From: Branchiostoma floridae | Taxonomy: Eukaryota > Chordata > Leptocardii > Amphioxiformes > Branchiostomatidae | Assembly (NCBI RefSeq): GCF_000003815.2 | Contig: NC_049980.1 | Coordinates: forward strand, 15,054,932-15,118,931 | Length of the DNA: 64,000 bases | Reading direction: 5' to 3' | Shown: positions 57,637 to 64,000 of the stretch, piece after piece | Position numbering within the stretch: position 1 is the first letter of the stretch | Layout: every line of letters starts with the position of its first letter | Program-made: the position numbers and the translations under genes | Notes under the pieces: generated by a model | Told to the model about the DNA's origin: nothing | Seen by the model: only the letters and a program-made list of their open reading frames with translations | The model's database searches: none

Positions 57637-60600
57637 ATTTAGAGGGGTATGTTAGTGTTGGATATAAAGCGTTAGCAATTTATCATGATAGATGAACTTT
57701 CAAGCTAACACATACTTAGTAACTATATCATGGCTAAAATAACGTTTTAGTTACATTGTCCCTCTTTTAGCTTTAGGTGACGAGTTTGGATTTACGCATA
57801 GATTTACATTTGTCCCGTGTTCTTGTATTTCTTATTATGGATATCCTAATGTATGATGTTCAATATTTTATTTTCCATACTGCACACGTGGCGGCGAGGC
57901 TGTACATGTTGTATATAACTTGATTCCCCCGTCACTTTCTATGTTTTTTGTATGTTTTTGTATGTTTTGTGAATGGGAAAATAAAGAGACAGATATGTTT
58001 GGAGTTGCATTTGAAAACTTCACGTCACTGTTTCTGTTTACTACTGTTTTGATAACAATAAACGCCCAATCCGACATACAATTAATTGATAACCCCAAAC
58101 CATCTCCCGTACGCTCTGCGTATGTCTGCAACTATTTAGCCGGACAATCTTCCCAATACAAATACAATGTCAATTTATACTTTAACAGTAATTCTGTTGA
58201 CAAATAGACTTCGTCAACAATGTATATCTTTATTTCCTATCGTTCCCCTGTGACTACTTGTCCACAGTCACTTGATCGCGAGTTGTGCAAGATCTCCAGG
58301 GGAAAAACATTTGTCATCGTAATGTGTTGAAAATGGCAAGTTTTCTCTCTCTCTAGCACATAGCGGTTGTCCTTTGCACCCGACACTTGAGGTACATTGC
58401 CTGGTCTCCCCGCACCTGCCGGATATACCTAGTGTCGAGTCCGAGACGGGCGGACTGCACCATACTAGTGTCTCGTACCACGAATGACGTATTCTCACTA
58501 TATGTAAGTATCTTTCACGCTTTCTCATGAGATCTGGATTACAGTTACACTAGTTTTATATATATATATATACTGTAGTACACTGAAAAGAGGATCTCAC
58601 TTCAGAAGCCGTTTAAACTGTATTTTTCCGACCTTTGTTTTCTATGCAGTTGACTGCGCATGCCTTCGATAAACTCTGTCTCTAATAGCGATTGCAGGCA
58701 CAAGGTTTAAGGTCTCTCAGCTGCAAATACCCGGTATTTCAGGATTTCATCCATTCAACCCATACCACAGCAAGCACGCTCTGAAAACTCCGGCACCCAA
58801 TCATTATCTCTGTGATAAGTGCTACGCCATACAAGACTTCATTTGGAGGCCAATATAAACATTTTAGCGTTGATGCAAAAAGCCAAATTTTCACCTGCAT
58901 CTGAGAGCCCAGCCTATCAACTATCAGGTCACTTGAAACATCAACTTGCGAATTAATAGGGTACACGAATGACTTCTTTAACTGGCAACAAAATAATTTT
59001 CCAATTACCTCGAGTAAGCAAAGTTGTTAGTAACACGCTAGTAAAAATGTAAGGGCAGGCCTGCCTAAATATGCCTCGCGCATGCCATAAACTGTTGTGT
59101 GACAGAATGTTGTTTGGCTTTCATAGGTGCGTGCCAACAAACATACCTGGTGCACGTACTTGACTTGATCTATTCGATAATGTATGCTGATTGTTTTCGT
59201 ATCATGAGCATGTAATGGCACAATATTCTGTGTTACGCCGATAACTGGACAGACTTTACCTTATCATGTCCTTTCTGTACATGTACAAACTAAACATGAG
59301 AATAATGATTACCTGAAGTTTGCAGACACACAAAATGCGTTTATCAATAAACAATGAAGACACTATTCTTTGGAAGTTATACAGTGGATCTCATATTACA
59401 ACCTTTCCTATCGCGTCACCATGGTCTAGTAGATTTCATGTTGTGGCGTTTCCAGGCAGCGTATTTGACCTTGCTACGATATGCCGTTTTTCTTGAGCTT
59501 CTATTCTTAATAAACGCCAGACTAGGAGTATGCTATAGAGCTTAATAGTATTTGCTGTTTAGAGCCAACACCCTTCACCTGTGGTAACCAATACATCTTT
59601 GCCTTCTGCAACGCCATCCGTGAGGACGTGATGTCAATTTTGATTAATCATTCTTGTGTTATAACAGCCAAACATCAGACTCACAAAACCTCAGAGACTT
59701 AAACTGCTACGTCAGCTTATCTTGAAATATAACGTTTACCGTGTAAATAAGGGTTAAACGTCAAAACCATAAATCTACTAATTCCTGTGTCAAGCGTGAT
59801 GTTGAACTTCAGAACCGATGTGTCTACGCCATACATTAAGAACATATCTTCAAAGCCTTAACACAATGAAATAACGCCAAGATCATTTTTGAAGACTGCG
59901 CACAAGACAGATCTCCCACTTATTTTCCGACATACCATCATTCTAAGGAGGGTAAAGCTCGGAAAATTCCAAGCAAAGCCTTCTTCTCCATCTATGTTGG
60001 CAGAGCCAAAGGTAGCATCACTCACAGATCTACCTTAACTAGCATTGTCTTCGAGATCAGCTTCTTAAAGATTCTTCAAAACAACCAACTATGCTGCTCG
60101 AAGCAATTATTGTAACTCCTGAATTGTAAACGTATATTGTATCAATTTGACAGCGTTATGGCCGAAACCCTCACACATACCTACACAACCTACGGGGCCA
60201 TGACCTGCACCACTTTTTCCCATTGTCAACAGATATCTGACCCTAAACTGACTACAGACTATGCCTATGTCAAACTATGCAAATCAGGCAGTTCTGCCCA
60301 CTGATGAAAAAACACTAGCAGGACAGAAATCGACCTTGACCTTCGTCTTCCAAAAACTTCCGGCAAACTAACGTTAACTGTCAACTACGGTAATAAAAAG
60401 TCAGATAATAATGTAATAAGGAAGAGAACCACTAGATTTCATGCGCCGTTGAATGTAAAATGATTTCCAATGTCAAATGAACGCAGATTTTCATTTTCGT
60501 CGCCGCGCTCTCTCTGCGACCTAGAATTTGAAAGATCGCTCAACGAATTCGTACAGAAAAAAAAGATCTTTTTGCGCTTTGTGTTTTTTTTTCTTTTAAG

Positions 60601-61407
60601 TCACACTGTAACATTTCGTATGATATACCTAGGATGAAATTAAAGGCTACTACACACATCCGTTTTAGGTCGCAGTGAGAGCGCAGCGCGATCACCGACT
60701 ACGGTGGAAAGGCGGTTTTAGGCCCCACACCGGAGCCTGGTAACCCGGTGTACAATCCTGTCATGGCACGTCTTTACGTGACCTACACACTACTTCAACG
60801 TAACCATAAGCAAACAGAACGTGCTGTATACACATGTCTTAGGGCTGGACTTTGATAGCAGCTGTATGGTTTCTTCTGTCTTTTCCAGCCGTATAATTTC
60901 ACCCAAGTGTTGATACGCGGATGACAACAGCCTGGCACAGTTGGGAGGTGACTGAGTGATGGCCGAAATCTAAGATTTAACGACTTTCTTTTTGGAAGCG
61001 GTGGAAGACGTATAGGCTTAAAGTAGTTGTCTGTAAATTCTCCTGTTGATATTCATCAACTAACACTATCTATACAGTTTTAACTACCTCTGAATGCGTT
61101 TTGTATGAATGATCTGTAGGGCACTATGTATACGGCGACTGTAAAAACTGTATGTCCACCATAAAAAAACGTATGACCACAATAAGCAATTCAATCAAAG
61201 CGAGGTTTACAACTATTATACATCATCTGTAGCTATAAAACACCAGCCACAGTGAGCCAGGTCTCAGGTGTAACCGTTTAACTGCAGGGTTTAACGGCCT
61301 TTCTGTGCACTAATACTCACCCGCTGGCGTAAATCCCCCCCTTTCTGACTGTATAGCTACAATGTAACTGCGCCTGATACGGCATCTACACCCAACGTTA
61401 TGGCCAT
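57637..61407. other. Gene-free stretch
   Basis: No exon of a known family. A (TA)n run lies at about 58557-58573 and a degraded MITE at 60500-60715. The 86-codon minus frame at 58268-58528 has no recognisable features. Confidence 0.4.
60500..60715. mobile_element. Degraded foldback MITE
   Basis: CGTCGCCGCGCTCTCTCTGCGACCT on the left pairs partly with AGGTCGCAGTGAGAGCGCAG on the right. TTTTGCGCTTTGTGTTTTT and TTTTAAGTCACACTGTAAC inside match the family of 33452 and 38558. Confidence 0.4.
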
Positions 61408-62108
61408 TAGAGTCCATTCCAAGACACCATGCGGATGTTTGTGGCCATTGTTTAGAATTGATTTTAAAGTTTTGTAATTATATGTCTAGGACATTTGATA
61501 CTTCAGAAATATTTGTAACACTGTTTCAACTTTATAAATATATCCCTGGTCCTGTAAAACTTTGGAAATATTCATCGTGTGGAATTGGATACTTCTAATG
61601 GTTTCTAAATAATGATAACAGCAATCTACCATTATTTACCATTTTCTACCATTTTTTGTAAATGGTTCAGTGGGCTGAGAAGATAGCAATTCACACATTC
61701 TTGCAAAGTATGGTTGGGTGCCATGCAACAATGGCCCACCACAAAGGATTCACCAGTGCCCACCAGTGAAATCTAAAAATATACAGATACAACAATAGGG
61801 CTTACTTTTATGGGGGCAATAAACTAATTTAACCATTTCGCCAGGTTTACCATTTTTTTTTAAATATTTGTAAATGTGAAATAATCACACAGAGGTTTCA
61901 CAATAATTCTAAATAAAGATATTTTTGTACAGTTACTTTCAAAACGTTTCTAAAATATTCAAAGGAATTCAAATATATGAGTACTTTCTCAGTCAATTTT
62001 TTGAAAATAATTTAATTATTGTGGCTCAGATATTCTTTTATTCAAAATAATTCAGACTAATTATAAATATCGCCTAAAAACCCTCATGGTGTCTTGGAAT
62101 GGACTCTA
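61408..62108. mobile_element. 700-bp non-autonomous DNA transposon, TA-flanked
   Basis: The perfect 24-base terminal inverted repeats start TAGAGTCCATTCCAAGACAC (61408-61431) and end at 62108 (62085-62108). If TA is the duplicated target, the element starts GAGTCC and ends GGACTC, as in Tc1/mariner-type elements. The interior is AT-rich with no transposase frame and has ACCATTTTCTACCATTTTTT repeats. Confidence 0.7.
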
Positions 62109-64000
62109 GTTTTACCATTATTAATTATGCAAAGCGAACTTTAACTGTCGTGGGCAGATAGTTCACGTCATTAACTGCATTTCTATCATAGTTCTCTTCT
62201 GACTCCTATGGCCCAGTCCTGTGAGATATCATAATCAGCCCCCCTCCGCCTCATCAGTCTCCCCCAGTGTTGTTTGTCAGCAGTCCTGGGCTGCCCAGTA
62301 CCCTAAGCATGTGTTGAACTGTGAAGCTCGGTGTCATGGGCCCTTCCTGGTGACTATCTGACTAATGAAGGAGGCTAGCACAGGCAACCTGGGTGATATC
62401 ATAGAGCAGATGCAGGCTCTCCCATGGGCAAATTACGACCTCAAAAGTTACAACATGTCATAAAATGTCCATACAAAATAACACATCATACGTAAAACGT
62501 GATCCTTCCATTTTAGATCCCGTGCAAAACCATACACCCAAGCGCCTACTCCTGCAAGATTAAAGCGGCTTCTTTCCCTCAAGAATGTCAGAGCAGTTGT
62601 AGCAGATTCAAGTTTTTTACGTTGTTGGTTTCTTTTGAATGTTGTAAGTATGGATTTGGTTCGATTAACGGCCGCATTGCATTTATCATATTCTTTCTCA
62701 TCTTTCTCATGCCTTATGCCTAACAATTGGGGCAGCACAGAAGATCTGACAAGTGACAAGCGTTTTTCTATCTTTCTTCACTCTATGCTCTTGTCAATGC
62801 CTCGATTTGTGTTATTTCCATCTATTCATTAACTCTATCCTTCGCATCTTTTCCGTTGCTCGATCAATAACGTTGACTAGTACCGCTGAATGTGATACGT
62901 GGCTGTGGCACGTCAGGTCTCTTAGTAGATCCTGGTATTTTCATCATATCAAAGCCTGACTACTTCAAAGGCCTTTGGCACATAAATGACATAGAGACTC
63001 ACATTCTGACCCATCATTGGGAGGGGCCCTTATGTCATCTTTGCTAAAAATAGCCTCCGTAAATTACACTTTGATTAATCCAATGGCCGACAAATGTGGT
63101 CTTAGCATAGACGGAACCCGTATGCAGAACCCGTCTATGATAAACCACGTTTGTTACTGATATTGATGATACGAAGGAACTGCTGACCGTGCTTACAGTG
63201 TTAGTGAAGTGGCCGTCGTTATTCAATAGGCAGGGTCAAAATTACTGCAAATTACATTTGCCAAGAAAGTCATGTTTCCGAGAATACTTCAACATTTTGA
63301 GAACTCTTAAGTGAACTTGAAACTTTAAAGTGGATAGAAGGATGTACACCGTATCCACACGCATTTTCTTTATTGAACAAACATACTAATAAGCAAAATA
63401 CGGCCCACTCGAGTTGAAATAGCGGCCCACTCAAATTGAAACAACTTATATTGGCGCCGCTGTTAAAACAAAATGAAAACATAAGTATGCTACTCATTAC
63501 ATATAATTATATATGTTATTTGATTAAGTCACACCTCTATGAGTGCAAGACTGCAAGCAAAAGCTTGTGCTAAGACGATTTCATTTTGGTAGTCTAGAGC
63601 TGAGATGCAATTTTTTCTGAAATTCAGAAAAATAGAATCTGTCAACCAAAACATTGAATTGGACTGGCCTGACGTTATCTTGATAACAGTGGCTCTGAGC
63701 AACCTGATACTCGAGAGTAGCAAGGACGTTGGTACTGTAAGGTCACATTGCAGGTGGAAGATGACCCGGAAACACAAACACACAGGCACACTCCAAACTA
63801 TATCTCCATTTGTCATGGAAATAACTATTAACAAAACTGCAGAAGTTTAAAACACATGGGATCAACCTATCCTCCCCAGTTTTCCGTCAACATAAGTCTA
63901 CTCTAGTCGGTAAAAGTGATTGGCACCCAGGGGGCAAGGCTGGGTCAGCCTGCTAGCTTGATCTACTTGCCTGGCACCTGTAGCTGTCAATAAGATACGC
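62109..64000. other. Right end of the window, no gene recognised
   Basis: A 103-codon minus frame at 62448-62759 is rich in charged residues (HEKDEKEYDKCNAAVNRTK) but matches no family I know. The remainder shows no splice-flanked coding signal that I can support. Confidence 0.4.

Noticed and set aside
30583-60715. Apparent ~5-kb regularity in MITE spacing
   Set aside because: Only some intervals fit and the copies at 33.5 and 38.6 kb break it; treated as chance.
62448-62759. 103-codon minus-strand frame, charged and possibly coiled-coil
   Set aside because: No recognised family, no clear splice sites and only a chance-level length in 64 kb; a transposon relic remains possible.
1-64000. CRISPR arrays, bacterial operons, phage genes
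   Set aside because: The window is eukaryotic nuclear DNA; the tandem repeats are satellites without unique spacers.

Overview
This is a gene-poor piece of an animal nuclear genome. It has spliced genes with GT-AG introns, (TTAGGG)-type vertebrate-style telomeric words, LINE and Penelope-like retroelement debris, many small foldback elements and one assembly gap (45813-46138). The gene content suggests an invertebrate deuterostome, most likely a lancelet (Branchiostoma): a single-exon LRR receptor, a secreted CUB protein, a carbohydrate-sulfotransferase exon and an intron-rich YeeE/YedE transporter. The species call is inference only; no marker gene fixes it.

Layout. 1-2480: two adjoining satellite arrays of about 160-170 bp period, the first built on TTAGGG words. 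2700-3390: a decayed LINE tail and a roughly 41-bp minisatellite. 5628-5912: the last exon of a carbohydrate sulfotransferase. 6009-7517: a LINE 3' end followed by a compact Penelope-like element with a GIY-YIG endonuclease ORF, 216-bp perfect inverted arms, 12-bp target duplications and hammerhead-ribozyme-like motifs. 10127-21034 (minus): a secreted two-CUB protein built from phase 1-1 exons. 21-38 kb: mostly non-coding, with a second Penelope-like foldback (29630-30370), an ultrashort 23-25 bp foldback insertion, several MITEs and a tRNA-derived SINE candidate.

38795-44843 (minus): a complete nine-exon gene for a 469-residue YeeE/YedE-family membrane protein, the family of bacterial thiosulfate/sulfur-compound transporters. 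All eight junctions keep the reading frame. 48650-50458 (plus): a complete intronless gene for a 602-residue type I receptor (signal peptide, LRRs, LRRCT, cysteine-less Ig-like region, FN3-like region, TM, tail with paired tyrosine motifs). 50.5-64 kb: no gene recognised, but a nested foldback at 57.5 kb, a TA-flanked 700-bp DNA transposon at 61.4-62.1 kb and further MITEs.

The genes do not form a functional cluster. The CUB protein and LRR receptor act outside or at the cell surface and the YeeE/YedE protein is a membrane transporter. The strongest leads are the animal YeeE/YedE gene, the two Penelope-like elements with ribozyme motifs and minimal architecture, and the 23-25 bp foldback insertion found twice with different target duplications.
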